NCBI GenBank assembly: GCA_018822545.1
Contig: JAHJKA010000068.1
Coordinates: 39,299-103,298 of the forward strand
Length of the DNA stretch: 64,000 nt
Direction of reading: 5' to 3'
DNA from: Pseudomonadota bacterium
GTDB lineage: Bacteria > Desulfobacterota > Desulfobulbia > Desulfobulbales > SURF-16
How positions within the stretch are numbered: the first letter of the stretch is position 1; each line of letters begins with the position of its first letter. The notes beneath the pieces were generated by a model. It had not been told where the DNA came from, did no database searches, and worked only from the letters and a program-made list of their open reading frames with translations. This document shows positions 27,645-35,687 of the stretch, one piece after another. The position numbers were made by a program, and so were the translations under genes.

Positions 27645-29807
27645 CTAAGATTTTGGCAAAAGCTGAATTTCCAGCCACTTAAGGCCTTCACTCATATATT
27701 CGGGGGGATTGAAACCACTGCCTTTCCCTTCCGCGAGATGGAAAAGGCAGTCGAAGGCAAAGTCACCCTTCTTTAAACCTTGCACATAGTCATAGAGTGA
27801 CTCTGACAAGGATTTACTTTCATCTTCAAAGGCGGCTTTTGCGGCTTTAAGTATTTTTTTCTTCTGGAAATATTCATCCTCGAAATTCGCCAAAATCAAT
27901 GCATCTTCAAAAGTTCGGGATAAAATCTCTTTCCCAGAAATCTTCGTTGGCTTTTGGTAGGCAACGTAAAGCGGCGCACCTTGGCTTGTTATAGCATGTC
28001 CCGCTTGAGGTAAGGCCACCAAGTCATCCAACGCTTCTTTCTTTGGATGCCATGTCTTCAAGGTATCATTGTTGGTCTTTTGATCTAAATTCTTTTGCGG
28101 GAAACAAGACTTTCCTTTGCTATCAACAGAGTCAAGATCCGTCAGCACTAGAGTCGCGACCCCAAGTTTCTCGACTAAATCTCTGTATTTGTGTGTATGT
28201 GCACCGCTGACCTCGAGCATAGAGATGTACCGGTTCGACAAACCTGGAAAGCTATTTGAAATGAACTCAGGTACCAGAAGACGCTCGGCTTGCCCCTCAA
28301 CGAATATAACGCCGTCGGCAAAGAAAATGTCACAATGAGTGAGCTTCAAGTGTTTTCTTACAAACAAAAGCTCAGCTTTCGCGTTCGTAAAAAGCTCTGA
28401 CATGTTTGCAATTGATGTATGGTCCATTGCGATGGTCTTATTCGCATCATTCCGCCGGAAGTAACGTAAATCTTTGAAGTCAATATCATCGACGATATGA
28501 CTGGAGTGTGTGCTAATGACGAGCTGTGTCTGGAATTCAGACTTATCTTTTTTTGTTTCCTTGTCGCGTAAATCGGGGTGGTTCCGCAGAGTATCGTAAG
28601 CTTTCGATACAAACACGCGTTGGACTTGCGCGTGAAGATTAACTTCCGGCTCTTCAAGCAAAACCAAGTGAATTGGCTCAATCTGTTCTTCGGCGTTGTC
28701 CCCTGAAGAAGCCGATTTGCCAACGCGCATCCATTTATCGCGGAATTCTAGAAGCCTGAAGGTCAGATATATGAGGTTCTGGTAGCCAAGCCCTAGGTAA
28801 CTTTCGGGAAGAAATTCTTCCTCCTTTTTGTCAAAACGATATCGAACCGATGAAGATTTTTGCAGAGCATCAGTTCCGCTAATTCTTGCAGCAATTTCAA
28901 CAGTTGGATTACCGCCGATACCAGGATAACCCATATTTTTTAATTCTGTGAAAGGAGCCTCAAATTGGACATTCAATCTTTTGGTGAAGTCATTTTCTAA
29001 CTGTTGTTGTTGCCCCAAGACTTTGAGGTCGTCGGCCTCTGGAAAATCTTCTGGGTTCAAAATACGTTCATAATATTCTCGAAGTAGCTTATTTAACCGC
29101 TGCTTTTCTGAATATGGCCCTTTTTGATCGGTGTTATCTTCAGCACCTAACCCGCGTTGCTCGGATATAACGTCTACTCGAATTAACTTTTTCAAAGCTT
29201 CAGATTTGAGGGGCTGCAAGACTTCGTTCGCTGTAGGCTTTGCCTCTTTGCTCAAAATATGGTGTTTTTGCTTTATGAACTTACTGAAGTTCCGACCTTT
29301 CTCCAAGAAATCACATAAATCTTTGGGCCACAGACTTACCTTACCTTTGTGTTCGGACACTACACCTCTCGTATCAACGAACTCACGACATAGTTTGGAA
29401 ATATCGGTCGCTTCGTAAGTTATGCGAACAGATAGAGCGCCACCGATCCATTCCAAGTCTGGTAGGATGTCACGAACCTTGTATGCCTCACTCGCTTCCG
29501 CTTTGATCTCGATGTCTAAATTCGGCAATAAACTGACTAGGACATCCGATAGTTCCTGCATTTTCTCGCTAGCGGGGAATTCTTGTTCGACTTGTTTGCC
29601 CAGGTTTTGGATTTCCTTCCAATTCCGCTTCGATATATCTCGAACTTTTAGATTGTCTGGACTTTTAAGGAATGTGTGTAGCGCTCCAATAAAAGACGTT
29701 TTTCCACTATTGTTAGAGCCGACAAGAACAGTTGTCTTGTCATCAAGCACCAAGGTTACGTCGGCTAGCCGTCGGTAGTTTCTCAAAACGAAAGAGGTAA
29801 TTTTCAT
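27645..29807 (-). CDS. gajA: OLD-family ATP-dependent TOPRIM nuclease, Gabija GajA-like
   Basis: ABC-type ATPase fused to a TOPRIM nuclease domain. Walker A GSNNSGKTS is at residues 30-38, the late ATPase motifs are LLEEPEVNLHAQVQ and STHSSHIVDDI, and the TOPRIM acidic residues are in IFVEGQAERLLVPEF and VLTDLDSVD. In Gabija, GajA nicks DNA and is held in check by nucleotides, with GajB sensing phage DNA ends. The product is 720 residues, longer than Bacillus GajA (about 580). The frame extends to a TTG at 29852, but the ATG at 29807 gives the normal N-terminus MKITSFVLRNYRRL. Upstream lies the 3' boundary of the avcD integron cassette. Confidence 0.85.
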   Translation of the reverse strand: MKITSFVLRNYRRLADVTLVLDDKTTVLVGSNNSGKTSFIGALHTFLKSPDNLKVRDISKRNWKEIQNLGKQVEQEFPASEKMQELSDVLVSLLPNLDIEIKAEASEAYKVRDILPDLEWIGGALSVRITYEATDISKLCREFVDTRGVVSEHKGKVSLWPKDLCDFLEKGRNFSKFIKQKHHILSKEAKPTANEVLQPLKSEALKKLIRVDVISEQRGLGAEDNTDQKGPYSEKQRLNKLLREYYERILNPEDFPEADDLKVLGQQQQLENDFTKRLNVQFEAPFTELKNMGYPGIGGNPTVEIAARISGTDALQKSSSVRYRFDKKEEEFLPESYLGLGYQNLIYLTFRLLEFRDKWMRVGKSASSGDNAEEQIEPIHLVLLEEPEVNLHAQVQRVFVSKAYDTLRNHPDLRDKETKKDKSEFQTQLVISTHSSHIVDDIDFKDLRYFRRNDANKTIAMDHTSIANMSELFTNAKAELLFVRKHLKLTHCDIFFADGVIFVEGQAERLLVPEFISNSFPGLSNRYISMLEVSGAHTHKYRDLVEKLGVATLVLTDLDSVDSKGKSCFPQKNLDQKTNNDTLKTWHPKKEALDDLVALPQAGHAITSQGAPLYVAYQKPTKISGKEILSRTFEDALILANFEDEYFQKKKILKAAKAAFEDESKSLSESLYDYVQGLKKGDFAFDCLFHLAEGKGSGFNPPEYMSEGLKWLEIQLLPKS

Positions 29808-30202
29808 ATAATAAAACCTTATAAAAACGAAGTTTGATCTTTTGAAACGCAACCATAATATTCTGAACAGACAAAATTATATGACAGAAATATTTTATTC
29901 AATGCTGAGCTTGATTCTTTTCTATTGCCATACCTTCGGCTATGCTAATTGTGGTAACAACATCAAGGATTCTATTGCTAATCTGTAACAGACATATTTA
30001 TTGTTCATCTATTCTTTCTTCTCCACAACGGAAACATATATCAATCTTTGAGCACGACATATCTTGCAAAAGCAAACATTTGCTCGATAAAATATTTGAC
30101 CTCTTCGCAAACAGAAGGCATTGCATGGCTTGACCGATTTTTTTAATTCGGCCATTAATCAAACATACATCGCTAATAAGTGCTGGAGATGCACTCATAG
30201 AC
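29808..30202. other. Gap between gajA and the avcD attC site
   Basis: About 395 AT-rich bases on the gajA side of the cassette boundary. They should hold the gajA promoter. The only frame of note is a weak minus-strand one at 29998-30204, listed separately. No second attC was found here. Confidence 0.4.
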
Positions 30203-30204
30203 AT
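29998..30204 (-). CDS. Doubtful small Cys-rich protein
   Basis: A 68-residue frame begins exactly at the cassette boundary (its ATG overlaps the R' core GTTAAAT) and ends with Cys pairs (CSKIDICFRCGEE) that could bind metal. There is no convincing Shine-Dalgarno site and no family resemblance. It may be chance. Confidence 0.2.
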   Translation of the reverse strand: MSMSASPALISDVCLINGRIKKIGQAMQCLLFAKRSNILSSKCLLLQDMSCSKIDICFRCGEERIDEQ

Positions 30205-30325
30205 TTAACGTCCGAGATAAGCTGACCGCCAACCAGTTGACTGCCAAACTTAAACGGTTAAATTCATTGAAGCTTACTCAAGAGAACGCGCGTGCTCGTG
30301 GGTCAGCTTGATTGATTTGTTGGGC
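30203..30325 (-). repeat. Integron attC site at the 3' end of avcD
   Basis: Read in the avcD direction: R'' GCCCAAC (30325-30319), 5-nt spacer, L'' AATCAAGC (30313-30306), a central region opening with TGACC, then GGTCA, L' GCTTATCT (30222-30215), 5-nt spacer, R' GTTAAAT (30209-30203). L'' carries one extra base relative to L', as attC sites do for strand choice, and AATCAAGC matches my memory of aadA-cassette attC sites. R'' starts 30 nt after the avcD stop, the usual spacing. The R'' arm pairs fully with the core rebuilt from the cassette's other end. Confidence 0.75.
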
Positions 30326-32238
30326 TGGTCTTGCGAGATATGTATTTGAAGCAAATTAGATGCTCTCTTGATATTGAAATTCTTTACGATCAACAGTTGC
30401 TTTGTATAACCGATAATAGCTGTGTGATTTAACTCCTTCAAATTGTTCTAGTTGAACAATATGACTACCGTCCTTAAAAAAAACATCTTCTGAAATGCTT
30501 TCAGGGTAAGGTTCAGTATATACGACTTTCTTTATGCCTGATTGATATATTTTTTTTGCACATAGCTCACAAGGAAAGGTGGTTGAGAAGATAGTACCTC
30601 CTTTAATCCCTACTCCTCCAAGAATGGCATTTTGTAAAATAGCATTCTCCTCGGCATGTAATGCTCTGCAATACTCAAGTCTTTTGGGGGATAAATTCGA
30701 AGTAATTAAGGATGAGAGTTCTGTGTGAGCTTCAGGTGAAATTTCGTGTTTTGATTCCCATTCAGATAAAGATGTTAAATTGTCAGTTTTCTTTGTTGTT
30801 GTGAACATTGAATAACTGTCTTTGTAACAAAAATTATGGGTTGGATTTGTTGCATTTAGTTGAATAAAACTAACAAAGTTTTGGGCTTCTTTTGTCGGTG
30901 CAATTGGAAATGGATTTTCAGAACAATCTAAATCTCCAACCCTTCTCAATCCGCAGGGTATTTGACCTGAACCAACATCATTCCATCCTGCCCCAACTAT
31001 GTACCCTTCAGGGCCAATTATAATTGCGCCTACTTGTCGAGAAATACAGTTTGATTTGAGACTTAATGTATATGCCTGATGCATGAACATTTCGTCAGAG
31101 GATGGAGTGATGCAACCTGGTTGACAAAGCAAAGAGAAGTATCTTGATAATTTTCTCTTAAGAATTCTGGTATTATCATCGTTATTGATGGAAATATCCG
31201 ATAGAAAAACACATTTGCTAACATTTTGTTTATAGAATTCGTTACTTTTTATTTTATGTCCCTGGTCTCGACTATCTCTATCTTGATTCCAGTTTGCACG
31301 TTTGGCTCTATTCTTTAGTTGTGAATTAATAGAAAAAAGAAAAAACTCATAGTATCTATTTCTGAAATATTCAGCTTCATATGGATTTCGAAAGGCTTCA
31401 ATAACAAATTCTTTGTAAGTTTTTATTTTATACTGTTCTCTTTTTCTAGTGCGATAAAATTTAATAATATTGTTTGCTTCTTTGGCAAGTATAAATAGGG
31501 TGCCTGCTTTTGTCTTGTCAAATTTTGTTTCATAGTCAATAGGGTTTCCACATCTTCTGGCATTATCTCCTAGGTCTTGTAGTATCTTGCCTAGGACATT
31601 GTCTTGGACAATTGATTTAATCTTGTGATAGTATTCTTGAATATAGCTAAGAAATTCTTCATATATAGCTATATCAGCTTTTGAAATTGTATATAGCTCT
31701 CTGTCTTTTATAAGTTTGTTAACCTCTTTAACCTTTTTAAATTTTGAACTATCTATGGATATTTCATTTTTAAGTAATATTAAATCTTGATGCAAATTTT
31801 TTATCTTTGACTCATTTAGGTTTTCGATAGTTAGCTTCAAAAGCATATCTGTCATAGATATATGTTTGAAGTCATTGTTTTTATAGTCAGATATGACAGA
31901 TATGGTTTCTCTCATCTGCATATATTCTTTAAGTTTTTTTGTTTCCTTTTTTATGCTTGATTCTAAAGTTATTTTCTTTAAATCTAAGGTTTTTATGTCA
32001 TTATTCTTTATTTTAAGTTCTTTTATTTTTTTGAAAAATTTAGATATTTTCTCCTCAAATTTAGGCAGCACTTTTGAGTGTCTTTTTTCAATATAGTCAT
32101 TTATCTCTTCAGTAAAAAAATCTGCGGCAGTTGAGCATCCACTACTTAATGGGCCAGTAAGGCCAATTATTAGAAATCCTCTTTTTATTTCATGTAAAAC
32201 ATTCGCCACAATTGATCCTGTTTTTATTTTAAGCCCAA
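30209..32238 (-). mobile_element. Integron gene cassette carrying avcD
   Basis: A 2030-bp unit bounded by recombination points G|TT: upstream core GTTGGGC (32239-32233) and downstream core GTTAAAT (30209-30203). Circularising it joins G30209 to TTGGGC at 32238-32233 and gives GTTGGGC, the exact complement of the attC R'' box. That is the behaviour expected of a true cassette. It holds one gene, has only 28 nt of leader, and is visibly more AT-rich than the surrounding genes. No integron integrase or second clear attC is seen in the window, so it may be a lone insertion at a GTTAAAT secondary site. Confidence 0.75.
30356..32209 (-). CDS. avcD: AvcD-type antiphage dCMP/dCTP deaminase with N-terminal P-loop domain
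   Basis: Predicted defence enzyme that depletes deoxycytidine nucleotides during phage infection. The N-terminal P-loop (GLTGPLSSGCST, residues 16-27) is kinase-like. A long Lys-rich, probably helical middle follows. The C-terminal deaminase domain (from about residue 370) has zinc ligands in HAEENAI and PCELCAKKI, and the substrate region SRQVGAIIIGPEGYIVGAGWND. Vibrio AvcD and E. coli dCTP deaminases share this two-part build. At 617 residues it is somewhat longer than Vibrio AvcD. The GTG start at 32209 follows AGGAT. In Vibrio, AvcD is a toxin restrained by the AvcI RNA; only 28 nt of cassette lies upstream here. Codon use is strongly AT-rich. Confidence 0.87.
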   Translation of the reverse strand: MANVLHEIKRGFLIIGLTGPLSSGCSTAADFFTEEINDYIEKRHSKVLPKFEEKISKFFKKIKELKIKNNDIKTLDLKKITLESSIKKETKKLKEYMQMRETISVISDYKNNDFKHISMTDMLLKLTIENLNESKIKNLHQDLILLKNEISIDSSKFKKVKEVNKLIKDRELYTISKADIAIYEEFLSYIQEYYHKIKSIVQDNVLGKILQDLGDNARRCGNPIDYETKFDKTKAGTLFILAKEANNIIKFYRTRKREQYKIKTYKEFVIEAFRNPYEAEYFRNRYYEFFLFSINSQLKNRAKRANWNQDRDSRDQGHKIKSNEFYKQNVSKCVFLSDISINNDDNTRILKRKLSRYFSLLCQPGCITPSSDEMFMHQAYTLSLKSNCISRQVGAIIIGPEGYIVGAGWNDVGSGQIPCGLRRVGDLDCSENPFPIAPTKEAQNFVSFIQLNATNPTHNFCYKDSYSMFTTTKKTDNLTSLSEWESKHEISPEAHTELSSLITSNLSPKRLEYCRALHAEENAILQNAILGGVGIKGGTIFSTTFPCELCAKKIYQSGIKKVVYTEPYPESISEDVFFKDGSHIVQLEQFEGVKSHSYYRLYKATVDRKEFQYQESI

Positions 32239-32239
32239 C
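32233..32239 (-). other. Integron core site at 5' boundary of the avcD cassette
   Basis: GTTGGGC on the minus strand matches the GTTRRRY core consensus and lies 24 nt before the avcD start. Cleavage after its first G gives the cassette's 5' end. No L box or partner R'' box is evident farther upstream. Confidence 0.6.
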
Positions 32240-32771
32240 AATTTATTATCCGGTTTCCGGATATCATTAAGGCAATGATAATTTGAAGAGCATTTTTATG
32301 CATGATAGCCAGTTTCTAACTGGTTATCATTCAAAAACGAGTGATAACCGGAAACTGGATAGCACACCATAATCCTCATTCCTCACATCCCCATGGATCT
32401 ATTTGCAGTGCCTCTTCAGCAGCGAGGCGTACCAAGGGAGGCAATTGAGTGTTTATTCAATTTTCAAGGACTCTCCTAACTCGAAACCAGGCATAAGGCT
32501 TAACCTAGGTGTTAGTTTCCGTCAATCCAAAATAGTCCGTTTGAATGCCAGGAAAATGGCGGTCACGAGGTGCCACGAGGGAAAATATTGTCAGTGGCAG
32601 GCTTAACGCCTTAACCAAAACTGATAGTTAAGATGTTTCCTGAGTATACGTAACAAACCTGATTTTGGAATTGTCAGATAAAATCTGAGTGAGTGTACTT
32701 GAGGATATTGTAAAGCACCCTTAAAAAATTCCTCGCGTGCTTCTTGACCCATTTTTCCCTGCACCTCTTCC
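32240..32771. other. Gap between avcD cassette and cupin gene
   Basis: About 530 bases without a convincing gene. The avcD-proximal part contains a 7-bp hairpin (TATCCGG/CCGGATA, 32247-32263), a TATCATT/AATGATA palindrome just after it, and the larger inverted repeat at 32309-32358. The remainder (32360-32771) shows no feature I can name. Any promoter for avcD must be here because the cassette itself has almost no leader. Confidence 0.4.
32309..32358. repeat. Imperfect inverted repeat upstream of avcD
   Basis: CCAGTTTC (32309-32316) plus GGTTATCA (32322-32329) pair with TGATAACC (32342-32349) plus GAAACTGG (32351-32358), leaving an internal TAACT/G asymmetry and a 12-nt loop. It could be a structured RNA, an operator or a small mobile repeat. 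The arm sequence AACCGGAAACTG also occurs at 55302-55313. Confidence 0.55.
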
Positions 32772-33137
32772 TTATTCCAAAGAAATATAGCACTGGGGGA
32801 TGAATCTCGGGGTGCACAGACAAAGGAAGATGAGGTCGTCGTCCTTGCTGGTGTTGGTTATTTTCTGCGTGATACCGGCCGGGATATTGACGATATCCAT
32901 CGGCCCCACGGCAAGAGCTTGTTGCCCACCGATTTCAACCTTGCCTTGTCCAGATAGGATGAGATAACGCTCCATAACATCTTTAAGCTTATGGAGGGCG
33001 GTGCTGACGCCGGGCCGCACCCTGGCCCTTGCCACAGAAAGAGCGGGATTACTTTCGGCGTTCAACATCTCAACAATAAAACACCGTTCAGGAGTCTCAA
33101 ACTCCGCGCCGGCATCGAAGAAATTCACAGTATGCAT
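32772..33137 (-). CDS. Small cupin-domain protein
   Basis: Single-domain cupin of 121 residues. The first motif region spans VRPGVSTALHKLKDVMERYLILSG and the second spans GPMDIVNIPAGITQKITN, matching the two cupin motifs. Metal ligands are the His in ALHKL, a Glu in MERY and possibly others, but the usual HxH is reduced to a single His. Such small cupins are often mannose-6-phosphate-isomerase-like sugar or ligand binders with no known reaction. The frame extends to a GTG at 33161; the ATG at 33137 with AGGGAG upstream is preferred. It lies 144 bp downstream of the eight-gene cluster and may be independent. Confidence 0.8.
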   Translation of the reverse strand: MHTVNFFDAGAEFETPERCFIVEMLNAESNPALSVARARVRPGVSTALHKLKDVMERYLILSGQGKVEIGGQQALAVGPMDIVNIPAGITQKITNTSKDDDLIFLCLCTPRFIPQCYISLE

Positions 33138-33281
33138 ACGGTTCTCAACTCCCTGCGACACTTATCCTATCTGCCCTATACATCCACAAAACAAAAAAGC
33201 CCCCTGCCGCGCACAAAACCAGCAGGAGACTTCTTTATTTACCACTCTCTACCTTTGCCGCAACCAGAACTCCCTCATCCG

Positions 33282-35687
33282 TCAAGGAAGGATTCGCCAC
33301 AATGTCGTTCTGGTGCGGTGCTTGGCGTTGGCCGGCTGGCCATCCCACCATTGTTGGGTCAACTTCGTGATTTCCGCATCAAGAGCGGCCTTGGTAAATG
33401 CCTGCCATCCCTTTCTGGTCGCCCACTGATCAGACCAGTAGACCATGATTACTTCCGGATTATTGTTGTCCAGACTGAGGGTAACACTGTGATAGCCGTC
33501 CAGGATACTCAACCCGAAGACGCTCCAGCCCTTTTCATTTTTGGCAATACGCAACATTTCATCGAGCACACTCGCACTCAACTTATCAGGACGCACAACT
33601 CCCTTTGTCACCCGCCCGTTGGCATCAAGAAATTCAATATCATTTCTTGAAGTGGCATGGCCGGAGGCTTTCAGGGCGTCCATAGTAAGATGTACTGCCG
33701 ACCCTACTTTCTGGTTGGGGTCATTAAGCAGCAATCGCATACCTTCATTCATTGTACCGATACAGCTTTTGGGGCTTGCCGCCGCTGCGTTTGCCACAAA
33801 AAACTTCTTCATCCTATCGATGTCTGCCTGGGCAAATGTTCCGGTCACACTCTGCAAATAATACGCATTTCGATCAGGCGAAGAGGAATACTCGATACCA
33901 AGTCCTTTGGCGAGGGACTGTTCTTTAATAAGGTCAAAGCCAAGACTCCGTGCCGACTTCGGGTCGACGATGGCATCGGCCTTGCCATTCTGATTCTTCT
34001 TCTGCCAGCTGACATATGCCCACAGAGTTCCGGCGCCCAAATCCCCATCGATTTTGCCGTTGTATAATCCTTCTGACTTGAGTCCCAGCTGCAGCGCCTT
34101 AACATTGGGCCCGGAGGAACCAAAGCGCAGCCTCTTGTACTTTGCAGGGTCGCTCGCCGCAGCTACCAATCGGGCATCCCGTCCGGTAAAGAGGGCATAA
34201 TTGTATTTACTGTCCCACTTTGATCTGTTGTCCCTGGCCAGGCCAGCACTGGCCCTGAAATCAGCCCAGTCGCCATAATGTCCAGCATTACTGCTCCAGC
34301 CACCCGGCACGGTTTGACAGCCGGCAGATGAAAACTGCGCGGCTTGATCTCTAAATCCAGGGTGGATATTATCACCGGGATGACATTTATCAAAATCATC
34401 CGTGATTTCATAAATCAAGTCGTCATTGGATCGTATCACCACAACCGGACCGTTCTGAATAAACGCCCCCTCAACGCTTCTGTGCTTGCCAACCCGGTAG
34501 GAATAAAATCCTGTGGGAAGCATGTTGGCGTTTGCGGCGCCGGTTAATTGTCTTTCCATATGACGCCAGTTCGGCACCGTGGAACCGTTGAAGGCAGTAA
34601 GCTGTTTTGTTGAACGTTTCCAGACGCCGACAACGCAATGGAGGTCGTAGTGGTTGGGGATGTCTTCGGAAAGTGCTATGGAGGGGCTGAAGTTCTTCAC
34701 ATTCCCACCCACAAGTTTGCAGCCCCGGAGCCCGAAAATGACTTCATCCTGCCCCCCTGCCGGATCACAGGAGTTCAGGTTGCACAGTTTCTCCAGATCA
34801 TTTGCCGAAAAGTTGAACTGTTGGCTTAAACCCGGTGCCCCCAGGTGATTATAGTCCGGAGAATAGGCATCTTCTGCCCATTTCGCATCATCCTTGGTGT
34901 GTTGTGTGGCCGTGACATACTCCCTGGAATAGGCCTGAGCCGAGGTCTGGGCATCCCCCTGCAAATCCCAATCTGAGTACCAATCCTGTTCATTCTGTTC
35001 TGTCGTTTCTTTCTTTTTGCCAAACTGTTCGGGGCGTTGTGTATCGTAGCTCAAGCCTGAGCTTGACTCTCCACCGGCAAGCCGGGCGTCCACCGGCCAA
35101 TGGACGACGTTCAAGGTCTTTGAGCCGTTTAACAGACGCTGCAGGGAAGTCCGGCGGCCTTTGCCAGTTGCGGTGTCGATAATTTCAAGCTTGGTTGCGC
35201 CTTTCTCGCCGCTGCCCTTGATGCCCACCACCACAAATCCGCCGGAAGTGGGACGGCCATTATCCTTGAGCACCATCAACGGACCATAGCGCAAGAGCAT
35301 TTCCTCAATGGCCTTTTCCGGATTTTTTTTAACCGGCCGCTCCACCAATCCTGTTTGTGCAAACAAATCATGCCGTTCGGACTTCGTGAGCGCACGCCCG
35401 GTCTGAAAGGCGGAAAGCACCGGATCGCCAAGCTGCTTGATGACAGCGCTCACACTTTCATTGGTTTTATTCTTCCAATTGACCATGACAGCTATCGGCC
35501 CGGCCCAGGCAGAGTCTTTGGCAGTATGCTCTACTCGTGGCCATGGCTTTTGCGCCCTTGCTGAAATTGGCTTGGCAAAGGCAAAGACCGTCCCCATGCC
35601 AAATGCCCTGGCACCCCGCGACAGGGAAGAGGTCCGGCCCTTGGAGCTATGCATGTTCCGTTCAACGCTGGCGAGTCGATTACTCAT
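33282..35687 (-). CDS. Multidomain wall-active protein: degenerate papain-like, LD-transpeptidase-like, PG-binding, C-terminal Cys-His domain
   Basis: Unnamed 801-residue protein, last gene of the cluster. (1) Residues 50-190 look like a papain/C39-type fold, but the expected catalytic Cys position reads DSAWAGP (Ala60) and the expected His position is Phe151 (SGGFVVVGI), so it is probably inactive. (2) Residues 340-465 contain NIHPGF (H442) and SSAGCQTV (C457), resembling the His/Cys of LD-transpeptidase (YkuD) folds. (3) Residues 520-565 are a PG_binding_1-type repeat (SGPNVKALQLGLKSEGLY). (4) The C-terminus has Cys642 (SCIGTMNEG), His733 (GYHSVTL) and Asp740/Asn741, a possible active Cys-His peptidase. 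There is no signal peptide. Its ATG overlaps the upstream stop (TAATG) with AGGAGG nearby. Confidence 0.8.
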   Translation of the reverse strand: MSNRLASVERNMHSSKGRTSSLSRGARAFGMGTVFAFAKPISARAQKPWPRVEHTAKDSAWAGPIAVMVNWKNKTNESVSAVIKQLGDPVLSAFQTGRALTKSERHDLFAQTGLVERPVKKNPEKAIEEMLLRYGPLMVLKDNGRPTSGGFVVVGIKGSGEKGATKLEIIDTATGKGRRTSLQRLLNGSKTLNVVHWPVDARLAGGESSSGLSYDTQRPEQFGKKKETTEQNEQDWYSDWDLQGDAQTSAQAYSREYVTATQHTKDDAKWAEDAYSPDYNHLGAPGLSQQFNFSANDLEKLCNLNSCDPAGGQDEVIFGLRGCKLVGGNVKNFSPSIALSEDIPNHYDLHCVVGVWKRSTKQLTAFNGSTVPNWRHMERQLTGAANANMLPTGFYSYRVGKHRSVEGAFIQNGPVVVIRSNDDLIYEITDDFDKCHPGDNIHPGFRDQAAQFSSAGCQTVPGGWSSNAGHYGDWADFRASAGLARDNRSKWDSKYNYALFTGRDARLVAAASDPAKYKRLRFGSSGPNVKALQLGLKSEGLYNGKIDGDLGAGTLWAYVSWQKKNQNGKADAIVDPKSARSLGFDLIKEQSLAKGLGIEYSSSPDRNAYYLQSVTGTFAQADIDRMKKFFVANAAAASPKSCIGTMNEGMRLLLNDPNQKVGSAVHLTMDALKASGHATSRNDIEFLDANGRVTKGVVRPDKLSASVLDEMLRIAKNEKGWSVFGLSILDGYHSVTLSLDNNNPEVIMVYWSDQWATRKGWQAFTKAALDAEITKLTQQWWDGQPANAKHRTRTTLWRILP

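Noticed and set aside
32240..32400. Second attC upstream of the avcD cassette
   Set aside because: Only a GTTGGGC core is present; no matching L boxes or RYYYAAC partner at proper distance.
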